Below are positions 35,791 to 45,087 of a stretch of DNA of 64,000 nucleotides, piece after piece. The stretch covers positions 1 through 64,000 of the forward strand of contig JAFRIR010000132.1 of assembly GCA_017432685.1 (NCBI GenBank), given 5' to 3'. The notes beneath the pieces are model-generated. The model worked only from the letters and a program-made list of their open reading frames with translations, had not been told where the DNA came from and did no database searches. The stretch is from Flexilinea sp. Its GTDB lineage: Bacteria > Chloroflexota > Anaerolineae > Anaerolineales > Anaerolineaceae. How positions within the stretch are numbered: position 1 is the first letter of the stretch; each line of letters opens with the position of its first letter. The position numbers and the translations under genes are program-made.

Positions 35791-37482
35791 GTGTTTTTGC
35801 CAACGACGAAAAAAGAGATCGATTTGCTGGGTTGGGATGCCCTGGATGTGATCCTGGTGAGCGGTGACGCTTATATCGACTCGCCTCACATCGGGATCGC
35901 GGTGATCGGGCATGTGCTGATGAACGCCGGCTACAGGACGGCGGTGATCGCCCAGCCGGACGTCAACAGTCCCGCAGATATCACACGTTTGGGAGAGCCG
36001 AAGCTCTTTTGGGGGGTCTCCGCCGGGTCCGTGGACTCAATGGTGGCCAATTATACCGCCTCAAAAAAACCGCGCAAGGGCGACGATTACACGCCGGGAG
36101 GTGTCAATAACCGGCGTCCGGACCGGGCCTGCATGGTTTACACCAACCTTATCCGACGCTGTTTCAAGAACACAAAACCCATCATGCTGGGCGGGATCGA
36201 GGCGTCACTGCGCCGGGTCGCCCATTATGATTACTGGAACAACAAGATCCGTGGATCGATCCTGTTCGATGCCAAGGCGGACTACCTGATCTATGGCATG
36301 GGCGAAAAGGCCGTGCTGGAATTTGCCTTTGCCCTCGCCAAAGGATTGCCGGTGGAAAAGATCCGCGGGCTGGCTTATAAGGCAAAAGAGATCCCGGTGG
36401 GGGCGGTTGAGCTGCCCTCGTTTGAGTCTGTCCGGGACGATAAGCAGGCTTTCATCGACATGTTCAAAACATTTTACGCGAACTGTGACCCGGTCAGCGG
36501 CAAGACCCTTGCCCAAAAACACGGGGAACGGTACCTGGTCCAGAATCCCCCGGCGAAACTGATGAGCCAGCCGGAACTGGATGCGGTTTACGCGCTGCCT
36601 TATGAGCGGGACGTCCATCCCTATTACAAAGCCCAGGGAGCGGTGAAGGCGCTGGAGACCATTCGTTTTTCCGTCACCACGCACCGGGGCTGCTATGGGG
36701 AGTGCAACTTCTGCGCGATCGCTGTCCACGAGGGACGGACGGTGCAGTGGCGCTCGGAAAATTCGATTCTTAAAGAAATTGAACACATCACTACGCTGCC
36801 CGGTTTCCGCGGGATCATCCCCGATATGGGTGGTCCGACAGCGAACATGTATGGCTTTGAATGCCTGAAGAAGCAGAAATACGGTGGCTGTAAGGACAAA
36901 CGCTGCCTGTTCCCCTCGCCCTGTCCTTCCCTGGGAATCAACCATGAGAAGCTGACCGGCCTGCTGCAGCGGGCGCGGAAAATCCCGGGCGTGAAGCAGA
37001 TCGTCACGGCTTCCGGCATCCGTTATGACATGATCCTGGCGGATCCCGGTGCAGGGACCCATTATCTGGACGAGATCTGCCGTTATCACGTCTCCGGGCA
37101 GATGAAGGTCGCTCCTGAGCATCATAACCCGAAGGTCCTGGCGCTGATGGGCAAGCCGGGAGTGGAAAAGCTGCAGGAGTTCCGTGTGCTCTTTGACCGG
37201 CTCAATAAGAATGCGCCGCATAGACAGTTCCTGACATATTACTTTATCGCGGCACATCCGGGCTGCACGCTGGCCGATATGCAGTACCTGCGGCGTTTTG
37301 CCAGCGAAAAACTGCACATGACACCGGAACAGACCCAGATCTTCACCCCGACGCCTTCCACCTGGTCGACGCTGATGTATGTGACGGAGATCGATCCTTT
37401 CACCGGTGAGCCGATCTTTGTCGAGAAAGATCCGGCCAGGCGTCAGAAGCAGAAGGACGTTCTGGTGCCCAACAGGAAATAA
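35791..37482 (+). CDS. YgiQ-family radical SAM protein
   Basis: 563 residues from a GTG at 35791. AAAGG 5 nt upstream and the family's usual beginning (FLPTTKKEIDLLGWDALDVIL) decide this start; the frame extends further upstream with no family similarity. The radical SAM cluster is CYGECNFC (Cys301, Cys305, Cys308), flanked by RGCYGEC and an additional Cys-rich loop (CKDKRCLFPSPC). A B12-binding-like N-terminal domain precedes it. The substrate of YgiQ is unknown. It stands alone. Confidence 0.92.
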   Translation: MFLPTTKKEIDLLGWDALDVILVSGDAYIDSPHIGIAVIGHVLMNAGYRTAVIAQPDVNSPADITRLGEPKLFWGVSAGSVDSMVANYTASKKPRKGDDYTPGGVNNRRPDRACMVYTNLIRRCFKNTKPIMLGGIEASLRRVAHYDYWNNKIRGSILFDAKADYLIYGMGEKAVLEFAFALAKGLPVEKIRGLAYKAKEIPVGAVELPSFESVRDDKQAFIDMFKTFYANCDPVSGKTLAQKHGERYLVQNPPAKLMSQPELDAVYALPYERDVHPYYKAQGAVKALETIRFSVTTHRGCYGECNFCAIAVHEGRTVQWRSENSILKEIEHITTLPGFRGIIPDMGGPTANMYGFECLKKQKYGGCKDKRCLFPSPCPSLGINHEKLTGLLQRARKIPGVKQIVTASGIRYDMILADPGAGTHYLDEICRYHVSGQMKVAPEHHNPKVLALMGKPGVEKLQEFRVLFDRLNKNAPHRQFLTYYFIAAHPGCTLADMQYLRRFASEKLHMTPEQTQIFTPTPSTWSTLMYVTEIDPFTGEPIFVEKDPARRQKQKDVLVPNRK

Positions 37483-37520
37483 TTGGCATTTGTATTTATC
37501 GATAACGATCCTATAATGAT

Positions 37521-37584
37521 TTTATAAATGTACCGATATGTGATATGATAAATAATTGTAAGTATGACAATTAATGGGACAATT
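37521..37584 (+). promoter_or_regulatory. Promoter and inverted repeat upstream of the AlbA_2-type gene
   Basis: TTTATA (37521-37526), 17-bp spacer, TATGAT (37544-37549). Just downstream AATTGT (37554-37559) faces ACAATT (37567-37572), and a second ACAATT is at 37579-37584. This could be an operator. Confidence 0.4.
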
Positions 37585-37587
37585 ATT

Positions 37588-38958
37588 ATGCTAAAAAGGG
37601 AAACAGAAACTCTTGAATTTAAAAAAAGCACGGGGGAGATAAAAGAAGGTGTCATTTCCTTATCTTCGATGTTGAATAAAAATGGTTGGGGTATTCTTTA
37701 TTTTGGCATAAAGAATGATGGGACAATTGTAGGTCAACAGATTGGAAAAGAAACGACTTCTGATATTTCCAGAGCTATAAAAATAAATCTGAAACCAAGA
37801 ATTTCCCCTATTATAGAGTTAATATCAGAAGAAGGCAAAGATATTATCAAAATTACTGTACGTGGAGAGGATAGGCCTTATTCGGCTTATGATAGATATT
37901 ACATTCGATCAGATGATGAAGATCTGATAATGACTTCTCAACAATTAGAAACTTTCTTTATTAATAGAAATTATGATTATGGAGCATGGGAAAAAAAGGA
38001 TTCCGGTGTTGGCATTGATGCCGTTGATGAAGATCTCTTGATTCGATATATTCAAAAAGCTAATGAATGCGGAAGACTGAATTTTGTATATAAAGATGCC
38101 TTTACTACACTGACAAAATTGAAATTGTTAAACAACGATCATCTGAACAACGCAGGATATTATCTGTTTTCGAATCGTAAACCACTTCTATTGAAACTTG
38201 CTACATATCCAACAGACGAGAGAATATCCTTTAGTGATATGAAACAATTCAGGGGAAATATCTATGAATGTATTGATGAAGCAGTGAAGTATGTAATGAA
38301 TAATATCCGATGGAATGCAAGAATCATTGGTATGGAAAGAAAAGAGGTTCCCGAAATACCCCTCGAGGCATTCAGAGAAATCATTATTAACAGTTTTGCG
38401 CATATGAGAGTCAATCAGACATCTTTTAACGAGATATATATTACTCCCTCAAGGGTGCATATTTACAATCCGGGATCACTTGTTCCGGGAACAGATCCGG
38501 AAATGTTTGCAAATAGAGAGCAAGGTTCAATGATTCGAAATCCATTAATCGCAACGGTTCTATACTGTGATAGATCTATTGATGCTTTTGGAACTGGTTT
38601 CGAAAGAGTGTTCCGATTGGTGAATAAATCCGGTTTTATCTACAGAAACAATCAATTTGGTTTTTCATTCGAATTTTTAAGATCAAATATTGAATCATTT
38701 ACAGATTTGATAAATGATCCTGTAAATGATCTTACATCTGATGAACGAAAAATATTGGATATAATTCGATCGGGAAGAAAATTAAAAAAAGAAGAGATAT
38801 CCAGAGAAATTGGAAAATCCACAGCAACGGTACAAAGAACTATCAGTAAATTAACACAGAAAGGATATATTCAAAGGACGGGTTCCAATAAAACCGGTTT
38901 TTGGATAATAACAGATGAAAGAAGACCCGGTAGAAATTTAGAAACTAAAAATAATTAA
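37588..38958 (+). CDS. Schlafen/AlbA_2-type ATP-binding regulatory protein
   Basis: 456 residues from the ATG at 37588. An N-terminal AlbA_2 domain (about 1-125, TETLEFKKSTGEIKEGVIS and GWGILYFGIKNDGTIVGQ) is followed by an HATPase_c_4-like region (PLEAFREIIINSFAH, VHIYNPGSLVPG, NPLIATVLYCDRSIDAFGTGFERV). The C-terminal winged helix (about 390-440, KLKKEEISREIGKSTATVQRTISKLTQKGYI) probably binds DNA. Codon use is markedly more AT-rich than the neighbours, suggesting transfer. Role probably regulatory. Confidence 0.88.
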   Translation: MLKRETETLEFKKSTGEIKEGVISLSSMLNKNGWGILYFGIKNDGTIVGQQIGKETTSDISRAIKINLKPRISPIIELISEEGKDIIKITVRGEDRPYSAYDRYYIRSDDEDLIMTSQQLETFFINRNYDYGAWEKKDSGVGIDAVDEDLLIRYIQKANECGRLNFVYKDAFTTLTKLKLLNNDHLNNAGYYLFSNRKPLLLKLATYPTDERISFSDMKQFRGNIYECIDEAVKYVMNNIRWNARIIGMERKEVPEIPLEAFREIIINSFAHMRVNQTSFNEIYITPSRVHIYNPGSLVPGTDPEMFANREQGSMIRNPLIATVLYCDRSIDAFGTGFERVFRLVNKSGFIYRNNQFGFSFEFLRSNIESFTDLINDPVNDLTSDERKILDIIRSGRKLKKEEISREIGKSTATVQRTISKLTQKGYIQRTGSNKTGFWIITDERRPGRNLETKNN

Positions 38959-38981
38959 TTATTATCTGGTGATATTATCTT

Positions 38982-39899
38982 ATGAAAGATGTTTTGATCA
39001 TTAACCCGCATGCGTCGAAGGGGATGCGGCGGTTTCGAGAGGAAAAGATCCTTGAAGCGCTTTCGGCTGTGGGAATCACGCCGGAGGTTTTTCGGACGGA
39101 GCATCCGGGACATGCGGTGGAACTGGCGGAGGCAGCGGCGATAAACGGTGCGGACCGGGTCTTCATCACGGGCGGGGACGGTTCGATTAATGAAGCGGTG
39201 AACGGGCTGGTCAGTGCGCAGCAGCAGGGGGCTAAAGGCTCCGCATTGGGGTTCATCCCGGCCGGCCGCGGCAATGATTTCTGCGACGCGCTGGGGGTAC
39301 CGAAAAATCTGAAAAAGATTGCTGCGATCCTGAAAGAGGATCACCGTCTGCGCTGCGACATCGGGGCTGCCGGTGACGGGACGTTTGAACATTACTTCAT
39401 CAACGGTTCCGGGTACGGGATCGAATCCGCCATCAATTTTTATGCGGCGAAATCCGTGATCAAGGGAAAGCTTTCATATATCTATGGAATCGGAAAGTCG
39501 ATTTTCAACGACCTGCTTGTCCAGGATGCGCTCATCGAGATCGATGGCAAAACGATGCGTTATCCTTTTGTCTTGTTCGCTGCCATGAATGGGCGGCAGG
39601 AGGGAGGCGGTTTCCGTCTGGCGCCGAATTACCGGCTGGATGACGGTCTGCTGGATATCTGCATGGTGGGCGGGAATATCCCGAAACCGCGCCTGCTGCT
39701 GACGATCCCGCATCTCTCCAACGGGACGCTGGATTTTCCCGGTATCCTTTCTATGCAGGCTGCTTCTGTTCACGTTCATCTGGATCCCGACAAAAAAGGG
39801 CTCTTCAGCCAGGTGGACGGGGAAACGATCATCGAGCACGGCTATGACTTCTATTCCCGCATTTCCCCCTGGAAGATCGAGATCATCTGTCCGGGATAG
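38982..39899 (+). CDS. Diacylglycerol kinase family lipid kinase
   Basis: 305 residues. INPHASKG (7-14) and the nucleotide loop GGDGSINE (64-71), then PAGRGNDF (about 93-100), define the DagK/YegS/sphingosine kinase family. It would phosphorylate a membrane lipid head or backbone; the true substrate (diacylglycerol, undecaprenol) is not distinguishable. GC-rich codon use, unlike the AT-rich gene before it. Convergent with the DUF6020-like gene, only 6 bp between stops. Confidence 0.88.
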   Translation: MKDVLIINPHASKGMRRFREEKILEALSAVGITPEVFRTEHPGHAVELAEAAAINGADRVFITGGDGSINEAVNGLVSAQQQGAKGSALGFIPAGRGNDFCDALGVPKNLKKIAAILKEDHRLRCDIGAAGDGTFEHYFINGSGYGIESAINFYAAKSVIKGKLSYIYGIGKSIFNDLLVQDALIEIDGKTMRYPFVLFAAMNGRQEGGGFRLAPNYRLDDGLLDICMVGGNIPKPRLLLTIPHLSNGTLDFPGILSMQAASVHVHLDPDKKGLFSQVDGETIIEHGYDFYSRISPWKIEIICPG

Positions 39900-39905
39900 C
39901 GTATA

Positions 39906-41663
39906 TCAGTTCTGTTTGTGATCCCGTGTGGTCAGCGTCACAGCCAGCAGCAGCGGCAGGCTCACGAATAATCCGTAAGCGTATCGAAAATCATTGGCCA
40001 GCGGGGCAACCAGCAGACCCAGCCACAAAGCAAATCCGGGAACAAAAAGCACAAACTTATTTCTGTTCTGATACAGGCACCGGACACCGCAGAATATCCA
40101 AATCCAAAAGCAGCTTCCCGCGTTGAACAAGTGAAGGACCAGCGGTGTTTTGAGAAATTCATAGCTTCTGAACCAGTTGAAGATTTTTTCGATGATGGCG
40201 CTTTTCCAGACCGGCGCCGGATGAATGTCTTCGATCTGCGCCGATTCCGCCATGTAAAAATCAGAATACCAGTAGTTGATTTCCGGCGTCCAGAAGCCGT
40301 AATTATTCATCAGCAGGGCTTCCAGATAAACAATTGGATAACGAAGACCGAGCGAGAGCCATAATGAGAGAAACTTCCCGGGATCTTTGCTGAACTTTTC
40401 GTTATTGAATTGATTCTTGACCGGATCGGAAAGGATCGGGTTATAAACCGTCCAGATTTCAGGCAGTTTGAAATAACCTTCCAGTTCATTGCGTTCCTCT
40501 GCGCTCAATTCATTCCGTCTTTCGTCGAGGATGCGGACGATCTGCTGTTCCTGGACGGAATAGATGTGAGCCGGCGCCACTTTGGTTGTGTGCAGAGCGG
40601 GAAGGATCGCGAAATCCCACAGCCCGAAAGCGGCCAGCGCACTGATGCCGATGAGGGCAGTCTGCCGGCGGTAGTTTTTGAAGCGAAAGAACAGATAAAC
40701 AGCTGTGACCAGCGTGACAGATAGACCGTTGTGACGCATCAGCGGCAGCAGGAGCAGCGTCAGGAAAAGAGCGGTCTGTTTCTTTCTGCTGCGGAAAAAC
40801 GCTCCCTCGTCCCTTGCCGCGGAATCAAGCGTCAGCAGGAGAAAAAGGAAGCAGACCGAAAAGAGAATGTCTTTCCACAGCGTAACACTGTACAGGTTGT
40901 GGACCGGCAAAAAGGCAAACCAGAGGAAGGTTATGCCCCGAAGCAGCTTGTTCCGGACATATTGCCGCATCCATTCATAACAGAACCCGAAAGCGAAGGT
41001 GAGCGCCATCATCTGCAGCAGCGAGCAGATCCCGACACCGATCTGCAGTGATCCGGTCAGATTTTTGACGGGGACAAGGATCGCCCGGATGACCAGATCC
41101 AGAAAGGCGGAGTGATGGTCGTTCAGTGTGCCTGTCGTGATCGCGTCACTGATCTGCGCACCCGAGTCCGGGCTCAGCATTCCGGGATAGAGGAAAAGAT
41201 ACCAGGGAAGGTAACAAAGAAATAAGATTCCCCACCACAGCAGTGTTTTTCTGAAGGAAAACCGGGCTTTCTGCTGATATTGCTCCCAGTCGGGATGGCT
41301 TTCCAGCCATTGGAAAGCCAGATAAGCGGCGCAGAAGTACAGGATGAAGTGTGCAAAGTACAGGTTCAGAAAATTCAGCAGGTAATTCCGGCTTACCCAG
41401 ATCCAGGAAATGCGGCGCATTTTTGCGATGCTCTCGCCGAACACGGAAAAGGTGGAGATAATCAGTGCGAAGAGCGCGGCATGAGCTGAGAGCCGTTTGT
41501 TTTTCTGCGTAATGACCCGGTGCAGTGTCCATGTCAGAATTAAATAGAGCAGCAGCCAGCCGAAGGAATAAAGATCAACGGGTTTTAGATAATCGGCGGT
41601 TATCTCGAAACGGAAACCGCGTACCGCGGCAAAACTGAGGAGCAGAGAAATGAAAAGCGCCAT
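39906..41663 (-). CDS. DUF6020-like polytopic membrane protein, paralogue 2
   Basis: 585 residues, about 14 membrane segments. The exported loop PWYLFLYPGMLSPDSGAQISDAI and the later HHSAFLDLVIRAIL resemble the DUF6020-type GT-C family (YPGxxSPDS motif). SVTLWKDILFSVCFL is also typical. GGGAG 6 nt before the ATG at 41663. It follows its paralogue after 14 bp and aligns with it from the first residue. Probably transfers a lipid-linked sugar on the outer membrane face; this is inference. Confidence 0.75.
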   Translation of the reverse strand: MALFISLLLSFAAVRGFRFEITADYLKPVDLYSFGWLLLYLILTWTLHRVITQKNKRLSAHAALFALIISTFSVFGESIAKMRRISWIWVSRNYLLNFLNLYFAHFILYFCAAYLAFQWLESHPDWEQYQQKARFSFRKTLLWWGILFLCYLPWYLFLYPGMLSPDSGAQISDAITTGTLNDHHSAFLDLVIRAILVPVKNLTGSLQIGVGICSLLQMMALTFAFGFCYEWMRQYVRNKLLRGITFLWFAFLPVHNLYSVTLWKDILFSVCFLFLLLTLDSAARDEGAFFRSRKKQTALFLTLLLLPLMRHNGLSVTLVTAVYLFFRFKNYRRQTALIGISALAAFGLWDFAILPALHTTKVAPAHIYSVQEQQIVRILDERRNELSAEERNELEGYFKLPEIWTVYNPILSDPVKNQFNNEKFSKDPGKFLSLWLSLGLRYPIVYLEALLMNNYGFWTPEINYWYSDFYMAESAQIEDIHPAPVWKSAIIEKIFNWFRSYEFLKTPLVLHLFNAGSCFWIWIFCGVRCLYQNRNKFVLFVPGFALWLGLLVAPLANDFRYAYGLFVSLPLLLAVTLTTRDHKQN

Positions 41664-41677
41664 AAGAATCTCCCGGA

Positions 41678-43429
41678 TCAGGACCGTTCATCGGAACGGC
41701 CCAATGTTGAGGCCAGCAGCAGCGGCAGTGCACAGAACAGGCCGTAGACATATCGATATTCATTATACACGGGGGAGATCAGGATCCCCAACCACAGTGA
41801 AAAACCCGGCATGAAGAGGATGAATTTCTTCCGGTTGTTATATAGACAATAGCATCCGCAGAACACCCAGAGCCAGAAGCACGCCCCGCGGCTGAACAGC
41901 AGCGGAAGGAGCGGCGTTTTCAGATATTGTTCTTCTTCAAAAAAGGTCAGGACGCGGGGGCATAGTTTCCCCGGCAGCTCAAAGAGCGGTGCGCTGTGGA
42001 TGTCTTCAATCAATCCCTTATCCTCGATGCCGTAAGCGATGATACCGGAATGGGTCTCGGGAAACCAGTAGCCGTAGTTGTTGGCGAGGAATGCCTCAAG
42101 ATAATCCACCGGATAGCGTCTGCCAAGCATCAGCCAGAGTTTGAAGAATCCTCCGGGATCTTCGGCAAAAAGGTCTTCCCGGAAGTGCTTTTTCACCGGA
42201 TCCGAGATGGTCGGTTTGTAGCGTGACCAGAGGTCTCCGATGTCGAAATAGGTTTGGAACTCTGCCATTTCTTCATCCGTCAGTTCTTCATGGTGTACGT
42301 TCAGAGCCCGTGCCATCTGCTGTTCCAGAATGGATAAGGCATGGCTCGAGGTGATTTTGGTGACGTTCAGCGCCGGCAGCGCGACCAGCTTCCAAAATCC
42401 GAAAAGCAGCACGAATCCGCCCCAAATCAGGAACAGCTGCTTTCGATGGGCGGGAAAACGCAGCAGGAGACACAGCGCCATGATCACGACGATGGAAATG
42501 CCGTTGTGGCGCATCAGCGGCAGCAGGACGAGCAGCAGCGTCAAAAGGGCCATCTTCCGGCGGCTGCCGAAAAAGCTGTCTTCATCCGATGCCGCAGCGT
42601 CGATGCTGAGCACAAATGCCAGGAAACCGGCGGAAAACAGGATGTCCTTCCACAATGTCACCGCATAAAAATAATGGACCGGGTAGGCCGCATAACACAG
42701 GAAGGCCAGAGCGCGCAGGACCTTGTTGTGCAGATATTGTTGCAGCCACTCACAGGCGAGCGCAAAGACGAAGGTCACGATCAGCATCTGGAGCAGGGAA
42801 ACAGCGCCGGTTCCCAGCTGCAGCGATCCGGTCAGCGCCCGGACCGGGATGATGACGATGCGCATCATCAGCGTGAGAAAAGCGGAGTGATGGTCGCGGA
42901 TGGCATTCACCGTGATGGCGTCATCGAGCTGGTCGGCGGAGTCCTGGGTGATGCTGCCCGGGAAACAGAAAAGGTACCAGGGGAGGAATAGCAGCGTCAG
43001 GACTGCCCAGATCAGGAAAACCCTTTTCAATGAGAAATCACGGGTGACGTTACCGGCGCCATGCTCTTTCAGAAAAGCGAAGGAAAGAAAGGCAAAGCAA
43101 TAGTACAGCAGCCCATGGGAGAAGAAAAGGTTCAGCGTGTTCGCCAGGCAGCTGAAATTGCTCCACATCCAGGAGAGGTGTTTGGCCTTTTCCATGCTGA
43201 TGCCGAGAATAAAGCATAAAGCGGTGATGACGCCGAACAGCGCCGAACAGAGGATCCGCGCTCTGTCTTTTTCCCGGAGGCTGCGCCGGATGACCCAAAC
43301 AAAAAACAGCAGCAGGATGAGCCAGAGAAAGGATTCCGTGTTCACCGGGGTCAAACCTTCCTCTGTCACGGTGTAACGGAAGCCGCGGACGGCGAAAAAG
43401 CTGAGGGTCAGCGAGAAAATGAGCTCCAT
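41678..43429 (-). CDS. DUF6020-like polytopic membrane protein, paralogue 1
   Basis: 583 residues from the ATG at 43429. The start is set by alignment to the paralogue (MELIFSLTLSFFAVRGFRY versus MALFISLLLSFAAVRGFRF). Same topology and motifs: PWYLFCFPGSITQDSADQLDDAI, HHSAFLTLMMRIVI, AVTLWKDILFSAGFL. By eye about 45% identical overall to the gene behind it, so this is an old tandem duplication. In-frame ATG codons 9 and 30 nt upstream are less likely. Confidence 0.75.
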   Translation of the reverse strand: MELIFSLTLSFFAVRGFRYTVTEEGLTPVNTESFLWLILLLFFVWVIRRSLREKDRARILCSALFGVITALCFILGISMEKAKHLSWMWSNFSCLANTLNLFFSHGLLYYCFAFLSFAFLKEHGAGNVTRDFSLKRVFLIWAVLTLLFLPWYLFCFPGSITQDSADQLDDAITVNAIRDHHSAFLTLMMRIVIIPVRALTGSLQLGTGAVSLLQMLIVTFVFALACEWLQQYLHNKVLRALAFLCYAAYPVHYFYAVTLWKDILFSAGFLAFVLSIDAAASDEDSFFGSRRKMALLTLLLVLLPLMRHNGISIVVIMALCLLLRFPAHRKQLFLIWGGFVLLFGFWKLVALPALNVTKITSSHALSILEQQMARALNVHHEELTDEEMAEFQTYFDIGDLWSRYKPTISDPVKKHFREDLFAEDPGGFFKLWLMLGRRYPVDYLEAFLANNYGYWFPETHSGIIAYGIEDKGLIEDIHSAPLFELPGKLCPRVLTFFEEEQYLKTPLLPLLFSRGACFWLWVFCGCYCLYNNRKKFILFMPGFSLWLGILISPVYNEYRYVYGLFCALPLLLASTLGRSDERS

Positions 43430-43478
43430 ACCTATCATTTTACTACGATAAGAGCACAATTTCTGCGGTTTACGGCAA

Positions 43479-43986
43479 CGATGATGGGGTCGGATTTCGG
43501 AGACTCATGCGATGTGCGTAAGCACGAGCGAAGAGTTGGAGGGATCCGACCCCTCCGAACCACCAGGTCGGCGTGACCGTGCGATTTGTCGGAAGATTTT
43601 TCAATAACACGCGCATGGAGGAACACCGATTGTCCGAGGGTGACAGCGGGCCGGTTGCCCGGCGCACCGCAAGGGAACTCACCTGACATGTATCAGAATT
43701 GGATAATGATTATACCTAACAGGCTGATGAGGGTGCAGAGTGGAACCGTCTCCGCTGTCACTGAATAAAGAGGGGACGGTACCGTGCAGCGGGCCTGTAC
43801 CCCGGTGAGGATGAAACCACCGCTGGCAATTGGATGCCGAATCCCCGAGGGCCGAAGGTCCTTCGCTGCATCAATCGAGCGAAGCTCGCACCTTACAGCG
43901 AAGGTTGGCTGCAGTCCCCTTCGGGTGCCGACCCTCTATATGACAAGGCTTAGCGTGTCTTCGGGCAACCGGCCCCACTGTCACCT
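43479..43986. repeat. Intergenic repeat mosaic, entering the 3' end of a GT4 gene
   Basis: 43479-43551 is a large hairpin (GGGGTCGGAT...ATCCGACCCC), the inverse of 5870-5937. 43912-43984 repeats the module at 5707-5782 (CCCCTTCGGGT...GTGTCTTCGGGCAACCGGC...CACTGTCACC). Between them are fragments such as GCGAAGGTTGGCTGCAGTCC and no gene. The last part encodes the C-terminus of the GT4 protein on the minus strand. Confidence 0.75.
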
Positions 43987-45077
43987 GTGGAAAATTGGCG
44001 GTAAAAGGAAACGTGTTTTTCAGCGATGGAAGCCCAAGAGAGCTCTGATGAGGCAAATTCCTGCCCTGCCTCTCCCAGGGTGCCGCGCAGCTCCGGGTCT
44101 GTCATCAGCTGCCGTAGCGCATCCCGCAGCGCGTTCACGTCATCGGGCGGGATCAGCAGGCCGGTTTCCCGGTCCCGGACCATGTCCGGAATGCCGCCGA
44201 CGGCGGTGGCGATCACCGGTTTTCCGAAGGCGAAAGCGGTCGGGATCACTCCGGATTGACTGGCGGAAAGGTAAGGGAGGGCGACAATGGCGGCCCGTTC
44301 CATAAGCTCAGCCACTTCTTCATCGCTCAAAAAGCGGTTCGTCAGGCAGATCTGCGGATGGTCCAGCAGCTCCCGGTATGGCGTCACATCGCCTCCTCCC
44401 GCGATCTGCAGTTTCCAGTCCGGATTTTCATCCAGCAGCGGCCGGGCGGCTTCCAGCAGTACATTGAGCCCTTTGTAAGGTTCGATGCGTCCGAAAAAGA
44501 GGATCTCCTTCTGTTCGGGGATTCCCGTTCGGTGCTGTGTGAAGAAGTCATAAACACCGTGAGGTGTGACCAGGATCTTCTCCGCGGGGAATCCCTTTTG
44601 AACGAAGAACTGCTTTCCCTGTTCCGTCAGCACGCTCAGCCCGTCCGGCATCCCGCGGAACAAGCCTTCCGTGATTTTGAAATAAAGCGGTGTTCCCTCG
44701 TGATGGATCACATCATGGACGGTGTAGATCAGCGGTTTCCTGAGCCTGCCACGGATGAAGAGACCCAGTGCAGGGTTCCATTCCTGCGCGGAAGTGATGT
44801 GGATCACATCCGGGTCGAATTGATCGGCGATCCTGCGGAGCGATTTCCAGGTCTGCGGAGCAAAGAGCTTCAGCAGCGTTCCCTTCGCTCCTTTCCCGGT
44901 GTCCAGCGCTTCCATATCGATTTCTGACAGCGCCCGGGCATGTTCCGCACCGGCGGCACAAACGAGCTTTACGTCACAGATCCGGCTCAGGCTTTCCGCC
45001 AGGCAGTCATTGTAATGCAGCAGGCCGCCCCGGCGGGTCAGGCAGATCAGCAGGACGCGGATATCTCTTTCAGCCAT
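43950..45077 (-). CDS. Glycosyltransferase family 4
   Basis: 375 residues. GT-B fold: RRGGLLHYNDCLAESLSR near the start, then ILFFGRIEPYKGLNVLLEAARPL, and the EX7E region ALPYLSASQSGVIPTAFAFGKPVIAT, followed by GLLIPPDDVNALRDAL. Its last 12 residues (TGDSGAGCPKTR) and stop codon are encoded by a dispersed intergenic repeat module, so the natural C-terminus was probably replaced. Last gene of the minus-strand operon. GGAGAG upstream. Confidence 0.9.
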   Translation of the reverse strand: MAERDIRVLLICLTRRGGLLHYNDCLAESLSRICDVKLVCAAGAEHARALSEIDMEALDTGKGAKGTLLKLFAPQTWKSLRRIADQFDPDVIHITSAQEWNPALGLFIRGRLRKPLIYTVHDVIHHEGTPLYFKITEGLFRGMPDGLSVLTEQGKQFFVQKGFPAEKILVTPHGVYDFFTQHRTGIPEQKEILFFGRIEPYKGLNVLLEAARPLLDENPDWKLQIAGGGDVTPYRELLDHPQICLTNRFLSDEEVAELMERAAIVALPYLSASQSGVIPTAFAFGKPVIATAVGGIPDMVRDRETGLLIPPDDVNALRDALRQLMTDPELRGTLGEAGQEFASSELSWASIAEKHVSFYRQFSTGDSGAGCPKTR

Positions 45078-45087
45078 GTCTCTCCAA

